From VBDM01 sp041496705 (GTDB lineage Bacteria > Pseudomonadota > Gammaproteobacteria > Burkholderiales > SG8-39): 23,515 bases of DNA. Numbering within the stretch: position 1 is the stretch's first letter; the number at the start of each line of letters is the position of its first letter. Below, one piece after another: positions 1 to 7,551 of the stretch. The notes under the pieces were generated by a model, which did not search any database, was not told the origin of the DNA, and worked only from the letters and a program-made list of their open reading frames with translations. The stretch is from the NCBI GenBank assembly GCA_041496705.1, contig JBGQFD010000059.1:1-23515 (forward strand), in the 5' to 3' direction. The position numbers and the translations under genes are program-made.

Positions 1-347
1 CCGACGCGCGCGTACAGCAGCCGCAGGTAATCGTGGATCTCGGTGATGGTGCCGACGGTGGAGCGCGGATTGTGGCTTGCCGCCTTCTGCTCGATCGCGA
101 TCGCCGGCGACAGGCCTTCGATCAGGTCGACGTCGGGCTTCTCCATCAACTGCAGGAACTGCCGCGCGTAAGCCGACAGCGATTCGACGTAGCGGCGCTG
201 CCCCTCCGCGTACAAGGTGTCGAAGGCGAGCGACGACTTTCCCGATCCCGACAGCCCGGTGACGACGATGAGCTGGTTGCGCGGCAGATCGACGTTGATG
301 TTCTTCAGGTTGTGCGTGCGCGCGCCGCGGATGCGGATCTGTTCCAT
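1..347 (-). CDS. uvrA: UvrA, excinuclease ABC subunit A (N-terminal part, runs off the window)
   Basis: UvrA is the DNA-damage-recognition ATPase of nucleotide excision repair and loads UvrB onto lesions in the cytoplasm. Reading the minus strand from the ATG at 347 gives a protein beginning MEQIRIRGARTHNLKN, then a Walker A loop (GLSGSGKSS, about residues 31-39) and the UvrA-typical stretch around YVESLSAYARQFL. These are characteristic of UvrA, which is normally about 940 residues; only the first 115 or so are here and the gene continues beyond base 1. It is divergent from the MFS gene, with an 86-base gap between start codons. A TATAGT-like -10 lies at 377-382 on the minus strand. No convincing LexA box was seen. 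Identification is certain; the promoter is only a suggestion. Confidence 0.97.
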   Translation of the reverse strand, partial: MEQIRIRGARTHNLKNINVDLPRNQLIVVTGLSGSGKSSLAFDTLYAEGQRRYVESLSAYARQFLQLMEKPDVDLIEGLSPAIAIEQKAASHNPRSTVGTITEIHDYLRLLYARV

Positions 348-376
348 TGATGACCGGTGAGCGAAAGCGAACCTGA

Positions 377-382
377 TACTAT
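377..382 (-). promoter_or_regulatory. Candidate -10 for uvrA
   Basis: Read on the minus strand, TATAGT lies 30 bases upstream of the uvrA start, in the AT-richest part of the divergent gap. No good -35 was identified. Confidence 0.25.
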
Positions 383-433
383 ACAAAATTTCCCCGTGCT
401 CGCGCTACTTTTCCTGCAGTTCCTGCTGCTGCA

Positions 434-1834
434 ATGACATCCCCGGCGGATTCGGGGCGCATGTCCCCGCTGGAATTGCGCGCGAGCCTGTCTCTCGCGT
501 CGCTGTTTGCGCTGCGCATGCTCGGCCTGTTCCTCATCTTGCCGGTGTTCGCCGTGCACGCGCCGCAGCTGTCCGGCGGCAACAGTCAGGGTCTGGTGGG
601 CATGGCGCTCGGCGTCTACGGCCTGACCCAGGCGCTGCTGCAGATTCCCTTCGGCATGGCCTCGGATCGCTATGGCAGAAAACGCGTGATCGTCGTCGGC
701 CTGCTCTTGTTTGCCCTGGGCGGCTTCGTCGCCGCCTGGGCGACCGACATTCACGTCGTTATCATCGGGCGCGCCGTCCAGGGGGCAGGCGCCATCGCCG
801 CGGCGGTGACGGCGCTCGCTGCTGACCTCACCCGCGAACAGCACCGCACCAAGGCGATGGCGATGATAGGCGGGTCGATCGGCCTGAGCTTCGCCGTCTC
901 GCTGGTGGCCGCCCCGGCGCTTTATCGGGGCATCGGCATGGGCGGAATCTTCGCGCTGACCGGCGTGCTGTCGCTCGCGGCCATCTGGGTGACCGTCGCC
1001 GTGGTCCCGGCCGAACCCGGCGGCGCGGGCGACGGGGAACGCCGCCTTCGGGCCGGGGCGCTGGGCGAGGTGCTGCGCGATGTCGAGCAGCTGCGGCTCA
1101 ATTTCGGGATCTTTTCGCTGCACCTGCTGCAGATGGCGATCTTCGTGGTCGTCCCCGGCGCGCTGGTGCGCTATGGCGGGCTTGCCGTCAGCGAACACTG
1201 GAAAGTCTACCTGCCGGTGGTGCTGGGCTCGTTCGTGCTGATGGCGCCCGCGCTAATCCACGCCGAGCGCCGCGGCCGGATGAAGTTTCTGTTCCGCGGC
1301 GCAATCGCGCTGCTGCTCGCCGTCGAGCTCGGGTTCGCCGTGTGCTTGACGAGCTTCCCGATGCTCGTCGCACTGCTGCTCGCCTTCTTTGTCGCCTTCA
1401 ACATCCTCGAGGCGAGCCTGCCTTCGCTGGTGTCGCGCGTGGCGCGCCCCGAGTCCCGCGGAACCGCGCTGGGGGTGTACAACACCACGCAGGCGCTGGG
1501 GCTGTTTGCCGGGGGCGCCCTCGGCGGCTGGCTGGCCGAGCACGCCGGCGCGGAGGCGGTGTTTGTATTCGGAATCGCGGTTGTCGCGTTATGGCTGGGA
1601 GCGACATACGGAATGCGCACTCCCGGCGACGCCGTGGGGCGCGACTATCCGGTGCGCGCGGGGACGGACCCCGTAGTACTGCGCGACTTGTTGTTGCGCG
1701 TGCGCGGGGTGCGCGATGCCAGCATCGCGCCAGAGGAAGGCCTCGCCCGACTTAAGGTGTATCCTGAATCGTTCGACGAACGGGCGGTGCGGGAAATTAT
1801 TCGAGGAGGAAGCAAAGATGGCATCGGTCAATAA
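434..1834 (+). CDS. MFS efflux transporter with C-terminal ferredoxin-like domain (YajR-like)
   Basis: A 466-residue inner-membrane permease of the major facilitator superfamily, probably a drug or proton antiporter of unknown substrate. Hydrophobic segments run from about residue 20 to 395. The MFS motif A between TM2 and TM3 is seen as FGMASDRYGRKR (about residues 73-84). After the last membrane segment, residues about 395-466 form a soluble tail with a beta-alpha-beta-like pattern (VLRDLLLRVRGVRDASI...ARLKVYP), like the YAM domain of E. coli YajR (454 residues). The first ATG is used; an alternative Met lies 9 codons later, and neither has a clear ribosome site. The 3' end overlaps ssb by 17 bases, so the two are probably co-transcribed. 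Family assignment is firm; substrate is unknown. Confidence 0.88.
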   Translation: MTSPADSGRMSPLELRASLSLASLFALRMLGLFLILPVFAVHAPQLSGGNSQGLVGMALGVYGLTQALLQIPFGMASDRYGRKRVIVVGLLLFALGGFVAAWATDIHVVIIGRAVQGAGAIAAAVTALAADLTREQHRTKAMAMIGGSIGLSFAVSLVAAPALYRGIGMGGIFALTGVLSLAAIWVTVAVVPAEPGGAGDGERRLRAGALGEVLRDVEQLRLNFGIFSLHLLQMAIFVVVPGALVRYGGLAVSEHWKVYLPVVLGSFVLMAPALIHAERRGRMKFLFRGAIALLLAVELGFAVCLTSFPMLVALLLAFFVAFNILEASLPSLVSRVARPESRGTALGVYNTTQALGLFAGGALGGWLAEHAGAEAVFVFGIAVVALWLGATYGMRTPGDAVGRDYPVRAGTDPVVLRDLLLRVRGVRDASIAPEEGLARLKVYPESFDERAVREIIRGGSKDGIGQ

Positions 1835-2270
1835 GGTCATTATCGTGGGCAACCTCGGGCGCGATCCCGAAACGCGCTACAACCCGGAGGGCGGCGCGAT
1901 CACCAACATCTCGGTCGCCACCACCGACACCTGGAAGGACAAGACGAGCGGCGAGAAGCAGGAGCGCACCGAATGGCACCGCGTCGTGTTCTTCAGCCGT
2001 CTCGCCGAGATCGCCGGGGAGTACCTGAAGAAGGGCTCGCAGGTCTACGTCGAGGGCAGCTTGCGCACGCGCAAGTGGCAAGACAAAGAGGGCAAGGAGC
2101 GCTACAGCACCGAGATCGTCGCAGACCGCATGCAGATGCTCGGCAGTCGCCAGGGCGGAGGCGAAGCAGGCGGCCGCGAAGCGAAAGAACCGGTCGCGGC
2201 GGGCGAGGACAAGCCTGCGAAGAAAGCCGGCGGCAAGTTCGACGACATGGACGACGATATTCCGTTCTAG
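1818..2270 (+). CDS. ssb: Single-stranded DNA-binding protein
   Basis: SSB coats single-stranded DNA as a tetramer and recruits replication, repair and recombination proteins. The 150-residue product has the N-terminal OB fold (NKVIIVGNLGRDPETRY, then the TEWHRVVFF segment) over about residues 1-108. A Gly/Lys/Glu-rich linker follows, and the acidic partner-binding tip DDMDDDIPF is intact. Length is normal for the family. The ATG at 1818 was chosen because SSB homologs begin MASVNKVI and a strong GAGGAGG ribosome site sits just upstream, inside the end of the MFS gene. The uvrA/MFS/ssb grouping fits a DNA-maintenance neighbourhood. A hairpin at 2281-2311 probably ends the transcript. Confidence 0.97.
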   Translation: MASVNKVIIVGNLGRDPETRYNPEGGAITNISVATTDTWKDKTSGEKQERTEWHRVVFFSRLAEIAGEYLKKGSQVYVEGSLRTRKWQDKEGKERYSTEIVADRMQMLGSRQGGGEAGGREAKEPVAAGEDKPAKKAGGKFDDMDDDIPF

Positions 2271-2280
2271 GGCCTAGACG

Positions 2281-2311
2281 ACCGGCCGCGCGATAAGCTT
2301 GCGCGGCCGGT
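2281..2311 (+). terminator. Hairpin after ssb, probable terminator
   Basis: A perfect 11-base inverted repeat (ACCGGCCGCGC / GCGCGGCCGGT) with a 9-base loop begins 11 bases after the ssb stop. Only a short T run (TTT) follows, so termination may be imperfect. The rest of the 232-base gap to the ACP gene holds only the promoter candidate at 2435. Confidence 0.6.
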
Positions 2312-2434
2312 TTCAAAGCCCCGACCTCGGCTCACGCCTCGGTCTCCCCGCTCGAAGTGAGCTTCGCCTGGCACCGGCGGCGGCATACGAACGGGACGGC
2401 GCGATTGATCCGCCGAGTTGAAGGACGGACAGCT

Positions 2435-2440
2435 TATAAT
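2435..2440 (+). promoter_or_regulatory. Candidate -10 (TATAAT) for the ACP-ketosynthase pair
   Basis: A consensus TATAAT lies 63 bases before the ACP start, after the ssb hairpin and in otherwise GC-rich DNA. The base run about 17 upstream does not resemble a -35 box; a TTGAAG at 2418 is too close. Suggestive only. Confidence 0.4.
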
Positions 2441-2502
2441 CAATTTCCCGAGACCTTTGCGGTTTCTGCCTGACGGTTGACCCCGACCCCTTTCACGCGA
2501 TC

Positions 2503-2751
2503 ATGAAACCAGACAACAGCCTGGCGGTGCTTAGCGAGTTCCTGCACAAGACCCAAAAGATCGATCCCGCCCTGGTGACGCCCGAGGCCTTGCTCGAGGA
2601 TCTCAAGGTCGATTCGCTCTTGCTGCTCGAACTGCTGTTCGAATTCGAGGACAGGCTCGGGGTCTCGATACCGCAGGACATTCCGCGACCCAAGACCGTC
2701 GGTGACCTGCTGGGAATCGTGGAAAAGCTCACCGCCGGAAAAGGCGTCTGA
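2503..2751 (+). CDS. Acyl carrier protein (dedicated, aryl-polyene/FAS-II type)
   Basis: An 82-residue acyl carrier protein that would hold growing acyl chains on a phosphopantetheine arm. The attachment motif DSL is at residues 37-39 (Ser38), in the usual context LKVDSLLLLELLFEFEDRLG with helices II and III following. It is not next to fabG/fabD as the housekeeping acpP would be. Instead its TGA stop abuts the ATG of a ketosynthase with no gap, so the two are surely translated together. With the convergent glycosyltransferase and acyltransferase, this suggests a specialised pathway (aryl polyene or another lipid-like product) rather than bulk fatty-acid synthesis. No strong ribosome site precedes the ATG. 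ACP identity is firm; pathway is inferred. Confidence 0.88.
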   Translation: MKPDNSLAVLSEFLHKTQKIDPALVTPEALLEDLKVDSLLLLELLFEFEDRLGVSIPQDIPRPKTVGDLLGIVEKLTAGKGV

Positions 2752-4002
2752 ATGGCGGGCGCGCGGCGCGTCGCTGTCACCGGCTTGGGGCTCGTCAACC
2801 CTTTTGGTGGGGACCTCGCGGACTTCTTCGGCAGGATGCTGCGCGGCGAATCCGCGATACGGCTGTTTACCCGCAAGGACACGGTGACCAGGCCGCTCGC
2901 TGTCCCGGCGGTTCGTTGCGCGAAATTCGACGCCGACGCGGAGCTGGGCCGATCGCTTTCCTATACGATGGACCGCTATAGCCAGCTCGGGACCACCGCC
3001 GCCCTTTCGGCATGGCGCGATGCCGGGCTTCCCCGGACCAAAGACGCGCCGCGCAACGACTGGGGCGTCTCCTGGGGGACGGCGCTGGGCGGCACGCTGA
3101 CCTTCGAGAGCGGCTATATCGAATTGTTGCGCAACGGCCGCGAGCGCGTACCGCCGCTGTCGGTCGTGCTCGGAATGAGCAACGCGGCCGCTTCTCACAT
3201 TTCGATTCAGCTCGGCCTGGGGGCTTCCTGCGCGACGTATTCGGTCGCGTGCGCCTCATCGGCCGTCGCGATCGGCGAAGTTCTGTCGAAGATACGCTCG
3301 GGCGAGGTTACTCTGATGGTCGTCGGCGGTTCCGAAGCACCGCTGTCCTACGGCGTCGTGCGCGCATGGGAAGCGATGCGCATTCTTGCCGGAGGCGACG
3401 AGACATCGGCCGCGCGCGCCTGCCGTCCGTTCAGTTCCGATCGTCAGGGCCTGGTGCTCGGCGAAGGGGCGGGGGCCATGATCGTCGAGGACTGGGACCA
3501 CGCGGTTCGGCGCGGAGCGAGGATTTATGCAGAATTCGCGGGGTGTGGCAGCACTTCCGATCACGATCACCTCGTGCGGCCCAATGCGGAAGGCCAGATG
3601 CGCGCGATGCACATGGCGATTCAGGATGGCGGCCTGACACCGGAGGAGATCGACTACATCAACGCCCATGGGACGGCGACGCGCGAAGGCGACCCTATTG
3701 AAATCGAGGCCATCCGCGGCGTGTTCGGTGCGCGCTCCGGGGAGGTCGCCGTGAGTGCCACGAAATCGATGCACGGGCACATGCTCGGTGCGACCGGAGT
3801 GATCGAAGCCATCATCACCGTACTGTCTTTGGCCTCACAGGAGGCGCCGCCGACCGCGTATCTCGACAAAGTGGATCGCGACTGCACCGGCGTACGCCAC
3901 ATTACCGGAGGATCCTTGCGCGGCCGCCTTCGGGCGGCGCTGTCCAACTCTTTCGCATTCGGGGGCAGCAATACGGTGCTGGCGTTCCGCGCGGCTCATT
4001 GA
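2752..4002 (+). CDS. Beta-ketoacyl-ACP synthase, FabF/KAS II type
   Basis: A 416-residue condensing enzyme that extends ACP-bound chains by decarboxylative Claisen condensation with malonyl-ACP. The complete catalytic triad is visible: Cys167 in SVACASS, His306 in NAHGTATREGDP and His343 in KSMHGHMLGATG. The C-terminal SNSFAFGGSN signature and the N-terminal VAVTGLGLVNPFG are also typical of KAS II, and length matches the family (about 410). The gene starts immediately after the ACP stop (TGAATG). The paired ACP-KS and the facing glycosyltransferase/acyltransferase genes resemble part of an aryl-polyene cluster. No ketoreductase, dehydratase or second ketosynthase is nearby, so those steps must be supplied elsewhere. 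It could also be a second generic FabF. Confidence 0.9.
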   Translation: MAGARRVAVTGLGLVNPFGGDLADFFGRMLRGESAIRLFTRKDTVTRPLAVPAVRCAKFDADAELGRSLSYTMDRYSQLGTTAALSAWRDAGLPRTKDAPRNDWGVSWGTALGGTLTFESGYIELLRNGRERVPPLSVVLGMSNAAASHISIQLGLGASCATYSVACASSAVAIGEVLSKIRSGEVTLMVVGGSEAPLSYGVVRAWEAMRILAGGDETSAARACRPFSSDRQGLVLGEGAGAMIVEDWDHAVRRGARIYAEFAGCGSTSDHDHLVRPNAEGQMRAMHMAIQDGGLTPEEIDYINAHGTATREGDPIEIEAIRGVFGARSGEVAVSATKSMHGHMLGATGVIEAIITVLSLASQEAPPTAYLDKVDRDCTGVRHITGGSLRGRLRAALSNSFAFGGSNTVLAFRAAH

Positions 4003-4044
4003 ATCCGCGCCCGGGCGCTGTGGCGGGTGGCGGACCGACGTGAA

Positions 4045-4800
4045 CTACGAGGTTCTGCGCCGCCGGATCGCGAGCACCGGGAGCCGCAGCAGAAACCCGA
4101 GGAACAGCCGTACGTGCATCCAGGTTAGAAGCGCATTGTCGCGCCAGTAATTGAAATGCGACACACCGCCCTCGTCCGGACGGAAATACCGCACCGGCGC
4201 AGGCTTGTTGACAGGGCGCACCCCCAGCCAGCACATCCGTACCACCGCTTCCGGGTCGAAGTCGAAGCGCCGCATCCAGTGCTGCTTCTGCATCAGCTTG
4301 CGCAGGGGCGGAATCGGGTACACCCTGAAACCGAACAGGGAATCGCCGATTCCCGTCCAGAGCGTCTCCAGGTTGGCCCACCAGTTGGATACGCGACGCC
4401 CCTTCACGCGCAGATTCGGAGCGCTCGCGTCGAACACCGGAACGCCCAGCACCATGCAGGAAGGCTCGGCCGCGGACGCTGACATGAACTCGCCGATCAG
4501 CGCAGCGGGGTGCTGCCCGTCCGAATCCATGGTGAGAACGTGCGTAAATCCCGCCGCATGGGCGAGTTCGATGCCGTGCAGGACCGCGGCGCCCTTGCCG
4601 CGATTGCGGGGCAACACAAGCACCCGCAGGCCCGGATCGGCCGCGGCCATTGCGCGCAACCCCTCCGCCGTGCCGTCGGTGCTTGCGTCGACGACGATCC
4701 ACACCGGGTTCCACGAGCGCCGCGCGGCCCGGACCGTCTCGTAGACCCGCTCGCCGGGGTTGTAACTCGGAATCAGGACGAGATGAGTCCTGGACTCCAT
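4045..4800 (-). CDS. Family 2 glycosyltransferase (polyene-cluster type)
   Basis: A 251-residue GT-A fold glycosyltransferase that would transfer a sugar from a nucleotide-sugar donor to a lipid or polyene-like acceptor. The nucleotide-binding start (LVLIPSYNPG), the VVDASTDGT loop and the DXD-like metal site MDSDGQHP (Asp92-Ser-Asp94) are seen. The C-terminal end has a hydrophobic stretch (LLTWMHVRLFLGFLLRLP) likely to associate with the inner membrane. The start follows the acyltransferase stop by 6 bases, so the two form one operon and probably act on the same product. Glycosyltransferase plus PlsC-like acyltransferase is a usual pair in aryl-polyene clusters. It converges on the ketosynthase gene with a 42-base gap. 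The sugar is unknown. Confidence 0.85.
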   Translation of the reverse strand: MESRTHLVLIPSYNPGERVYETVRAARRSWNPVWIVVDASTDGTAEGLRAMAAADPGLRVLVLPRNRGKGAAVLHGIELAHAAGFTHVLTMDSDGQHPAALIGEFMSASAAEPSCMVLGVPVFDASAPNLRVKGRRVSNWWANLETLWTGIGDSLFGFRVYPIPPLRKLMQKQHWMRRFDFDPEAVVRMCWLGVRPVNKPAPVRYFRPDEGGVSHFNYWRDNALLTWMHVRLFLGFLLRLPVLAIRRRRTS

Positions 4801-4806
4801 CGGGTC

Positions 4807-5634
4807 CTAGCGCTCGTCGAGCCGGTCGTGCAGGCGCCCCAGAGTGCTGCTCGAGGCCTCGACGCCACCGCGGCTGCCGAGTTCGGAAGCAAGATAGGTT
4901 TCCAGTTCCGCAAGGGTTTCCTTCAAATTTTCCTTGGGCGTGAAACGTCTTCCCAGCCGTACTCTATAGCAGACCGGCAGCGGCGGAATGCGATGCAGCG
5001 GCCAGCCCTTGGACAGAAAAAGCGACGGGGTATCGATCAATACCGTCTGGATGGGAACGCCCGAGCGCTTCGAGACGATAGCCGTCCCTCCCTTCAGGCG
5101 GTTGATTGGCCGGCGCGTCGTGCGGGTTCCCTCCGGGAAGAGCAGGAGTTGGCTGCCGGAACGGAGGTTCTCTACCGCTTCCGTCACCCCGCCGATGAAT
5201 TCGTCGTTGCGTATGTAGCCGGCCAAGCGGGCCGCGGCTCCGTAAATCGGATTGTTGACCAGCTCGGCCTTCATCACGCAGGCCGTGTTGGGCAGACGCG
5301 AGAGGACCATCACGGCATCCAGGAGGCTGGGATGGTTGGGCGCGATGATCAGCGGTCCTGCTTCGCGCAAGGCATCCAGCGCGCGCAGATCGAAGCGAAA
5401 GGCCCCGGTGCTCGCGAGGAACCAGAGATAGCAGCGAAATCCGTAGCTGGTGACCCACCGCCCGACCACTCGCCCCCGCTTCTCCGACAACAGGTAACCC
5501 AGCAGCGCCGCGGCCCCCGACCAGACCAGGCACATCAAACCGAAGACGAGCAGCCCCGAATAAATAACCAGGTATCCATAAGCAGTGCGCAGCCCTGTCC
5601 GGATCATTGGCGCTGCAAATCCCTGCAAAAGCAT
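4807..5634 (-). CDS. 1-acylglycerol-3-phosphate acyltransferase-like (PlsC family) protein
   Basis: A membrane-anchored acyltransferase of the PlsC/LPLAT family. From the ATG at 5634 it has 275 residues. It starts with one or two hydrophobic helices (YLVIYSGLLVFGLMCLVW), then has the acyltransferase box NHPSLLD (His101 and Asp106) and the acceptor-binding motif FPEGTR (about 166-171). The start is uncertain: a Met 9 codons later (5607) and a TTG at 5694 are alternatives, none with a strong ribosome site. It is followed after 6 bases by the glycosyltransferase. In aryl-polyene clusters an enzyme of this type is thought to help attach the polyene to its lipid anchor; here that role is inferred. 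A housekeeping PlsC is less likely given the glycosyltransferase partner. Confidence 0.83.
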   Translation of the reverse strand: MLLQGFAAPMIRTGLRTAYGYLVIYSGLLVFGLMCLVWSGAAALLGYLLSEKRGRVVGRWVTSYGFRCYLWFLASTGAFRFDLRALDALREAGPLIIAPNHPSLLDAVMVLSRLPNTACVMKAELVNNPIYGAAARLAGYIRNDEFIGGVTEAVENLRSGSQLLLFPEGTRTTRRPINRLKGGTAIVSKRSGVPIQTVLIDTPSLFLSKGWPLHRIPPLPVCYRVRLGRRFTPKENLKETLAELETYLASELGSRGGVEASSSTLGRLHDRLDER

Positions 5635-5908
5635 GGCCGTCCGTCCCGTTCGTAAGACTCGAAGATTCGCCGATATTCCACGAGATTGCCACAAGGGACA
5701 TCAAACCGCAGTGCCTGCCATCGGAAAGGCAGGCGAGCCCATCCTCCAGTTGCCGCAGGATACGCTTCGTTCGAGCCTGCCGTAAGATCCGATACGGTCG
5801 CATCAGATCCGTTTTGAGTAGGCGTTCCGGCGTCCGCCTGCTTTCGCTTTTTTGCTTCGCGGCCAAGGTAAAATCGCATCTTTCCGAACGATGCGGTGTC
5901 CGGAGACC
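5635..5908. other. Intergenic region between the divergent acyltransferase and soxY
   Basis: This 274-base stretch is less GC-rich than its surroundings. It contains a 7-base-pair hairpin (GCCTGCC / GGCAGGC, 5713-5734) and a TAAAAT box at 5869-5874 that may be the soxY -10. A minus-strand open frame over 5604-5879 was judged non-coding. No other gene is visible. Confidence 0.5.
5869..5874 (+). promoter_or_regulatory. Candidate -10 for sox operon
   Basis: TAAAAT lies 35 bases before the soxY start. No good -35 box was found at the proper distance, so this could depend on an activator or be chance. Confidence 0.3.
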
Positions 5909-6370
5909 ATGAACACGAAACGACGGGCAGTCCTGAAGACCGGCGCGAGCCTGCTGGTGCTGACCGCCGCCGGTCTGGTGCGTCCCTCGCAGGCGCTCGC
6001 GCAGGACTGGAACAAGGCCGCGTTCGGGACGCGCAGCCTGGCCGAAGCGATCAAGGCGCTCGGCGGCTCCGGCTCGACCGAGAGCAGGGACATCCAGATC
6101 ACGGCGCCCGACATCGCCGAGAATAGCGCGGTGGTGCCGATTTCCATCGAGAGCCGCGTGCCGCGCACGCAGGCCATCGCTTTCGTCATCGAGAAGAATC
6201 CGAGCATCCTTTCGGCGAATTTCGACCTTCCCGAGGGCACCGATGCCTTCGTCACAACGCGGGTGAAGATGGCCGAGACTTCGAACGTGTATGCCCTGGT
6301 GCGCGCTGACGGCAAGTATTTCCACGCCGTGAAGGAAATCAAGGTCACCCAGGGCGGGTGCGGCGGTTGA
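5909..6370 (+). CDS. soxY: SoxY, sulfur-carrier subunit of the thiosulfate-oxidising complex
   Basis: SoxY carries sulfur intermediates covalently on a cysteine at the end of a flexible arm in the periplasmic Sox complex. The C-terminus is GGCGG (residues 149-153), the SoxY signature. The N-terminus has a twin-arginine-type signal (NTKRRAVLKTGASLLVL) ending near the alanine-rich SQALAQ, fitting Tat export as a folded SoxYZ heterodimer. The ATG at 5909 was chosen over two upstream starts because it places the RR motif at the very N-terminus. The 153-residue length is normal. soxZ follows after 31 bases with its own ribosome site. Confidence 0.96.
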   Translation: MNTKRRAVLKTGASLLVLTAAGLVRPSQALAQDWNKAAFGTRSLAEAIKALGGSGSTESRDIQITAPDIAENSAVVPISIESRVPRTQAIAFVIEKNPSILSANFDLPEGTDAFVTTRVKMAETSNVYALVRADGKYFHAVKEIKVTQGGCGG

Positions 6371-6401
6371 ACCCGAACCCATCGAACTTTAGGAGCTGAA
6401 C

Positions 6402-6719
6402 ATGGCGGACCCGATGCGAATTCGCGCCAGCATGACCGGTGACAAGGTCGAGGTGCGGGTACTGATGAGCCACGAAATGGAAAGCGGCCAGCGCAAGGAC
6501 GCGAGCGGCGGTCTCGTTCCGGCGCATTTCATCCAGAACGTCACGGTGGCCCACGCCGGCAAGACGGTGCTGTCGGCGCAGTGGGGACCCTCGGTTTCGA
6601 AGAACCCGTTCGTGCATTTCCGCTTCAAGGGCGGCAAGCCCGGCGAAAAGGTCACGATCAACTGGATCGACAACAAGGGCGACAAGCGCACCGACGAAGC
6701 AATAATTGCCGGTGGATAG
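6402..6719 (+). CDS. soxZ: SoxZ, partner of SoxY
   Basis: SoxZ forms the heterodimer with SoxY that shuttles sulfur intermediates between Sox enzymes. The 105-residue protein matches the family in size and contains the typical immunoglobulin-like segments around VEVRVLMSHEMESGQRKD and NPFVHFRFKGGKPGE. It has no signal peptide, as expected for a subunit carried out by SoxY through Tat. An AGGAG ribosome site precedes the ATG. It sits between soxY and soxA in one transcription unit. Confidence 0.96.
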   Translation: MADPMRIRASMTGDKVEVRVLMSHEMESGQRKDASGGLVPAHFIQNVTVAHAGKTVLSAQWGPSVSKNPFVHFRFKGGKPGEKVTINWIDNKGDKRTDEAIIAGG

Positions 6720-6750
6720 GCGCCGGAAGGATTTCGGGGAAGAGATCGTT

Positions 6751-7551
6751 ATGCGGGTATTCAGCGTGGTTGCGGCTGTGCTCTCGGTGCTGGTCTTTCC
6801 GGCAGCGGCGCAAGACAGCACCCAGAAGGAAATCGAGCGCTACCGGCAGATGCTCGCCGAGGGCAATCCCGCCGACCTGTTCGAGGCACGCGGTGCGGAG
6901 TTGTGGAAGACGAAGCGCGGACCGAACAACGCTTCGCTCGAGCAATGCGACCTCGGCATTGGGGCAGGCGTCGTCAAGGGCGCGTATGCGCAGCTGCCGC
7001 GCTGGTTCGCCGACACCGACCGCGTGCAGGACCTCGAATCGCGCCTGGTCACCTGCAGGGCGACGCTGCAGGGATTCAAGCCTGAAGAGGTGATGAAGAA
7101 CCCGTTTTCCGCGCCCGGCCGCGCTTCCGACATGGAAGCGCTGGTGAGCTACATCGCCGGGCAGTCGAAGGGCGTGAGGCTCGCGGTGCCGATCAGTCAT
7201 CCGAAGGAGCGCGAGGCTTTTCGCGTCGGAGAGCAGCTGTTCTACCGCCGCGCCGGGCCGCACGACTTCGCCTGTGTGAGCTGCCACGGCGAGAACGGCA
7301 GGCGCATCCGCCTGCAGGATCTGCCGAAGCTCACCGATCCGAAGGACGCGCAGAGGATTTTCACGACCTGGCCCGCCTACCGGGTCTCGCAAGGCGCGGT
7401 GCGGACCATGGAGCACCGGCTCTACGACTGCTACTGGCAGATGCGCCATCCGCAGCTCGACTACACCTCGGACGCCGCGATCGCCCTCATGGTCTTTATG
7501 GCGAACTACGCGAACGGCGGGGAAATCAATGCGCCGGGGCTGAAGCGATGA
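6751..7551 (+). CDS. soxA: SoxA, c-type cytochrome subunit of SoxAX (single heme)
   Basis: SoxA with SoxX catalyses oxidative coupling of thiosulfate to the SoxY cysteine in the periplasm. The 266-residue protein has an N-terminal signal peptide (VVAAVLSVLVFPAAAQ) and a single heme-binding motif, CVSCH at 175-179. Cys227, in the YDCYWQMRHP segment, fits the conserved heme-ligating cysteine that carries the persulfide. At the site of the first heme in diheme SoxA there are only two single cysteines (Cys66 and Cys102), expected to form a disulfide, so this is the monoheme type. The ATG at 6751 gives a clean signal peptide; a Met 15 codons upstream does not. The stop overlaps the soxX start (ATGA). 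Confidence 0.96.
   Translation: MRVFSVVAAVLSVLVFPAAAQDSTQKEIERYRQMLAEGNPADLFEARGAELWKTKRGPNNASLEQCDLGIGAGVVKGAYAQLPRWFADTDRVQDLESRLVTCRATLQGFKPEEVMKNPFSAPGRASDMEALVSYIAGQSKGVRLAVPISHPKEREAFRVGEQLFYRRAGPHDFACVSCHGENGRRIRLQDLPKLTDPKDAQRIFTTWPAYRVSQGAVRTMEHRLYDCYWQMRHPQLDYTSDAAIALMVFMANYANGGEINAPGLKR

Noticed and set aside
370..392. Possible LexA (SOS) box upstream of uvrA
   Set aside because: There is a CTG and an AT-rich centre, but the second half CAG is absent (AAA instead).
305..1198. 297-residue minus-strand frame rich in His, Arg and Gln
   Set aside because: It is antisense to the clearly real MFS gene and has no domain.
5604..5879. 91-residue minus-strand frame whose stop overlaps a possible acyltransferase start (ATGA)
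   Set aside because: Third codon positions are not GC-rich as in real neighbours, there is no recognisable family, and it runs through the sox promoter region. The overlap is probably chance, though it leaves the acyltransferase start open.
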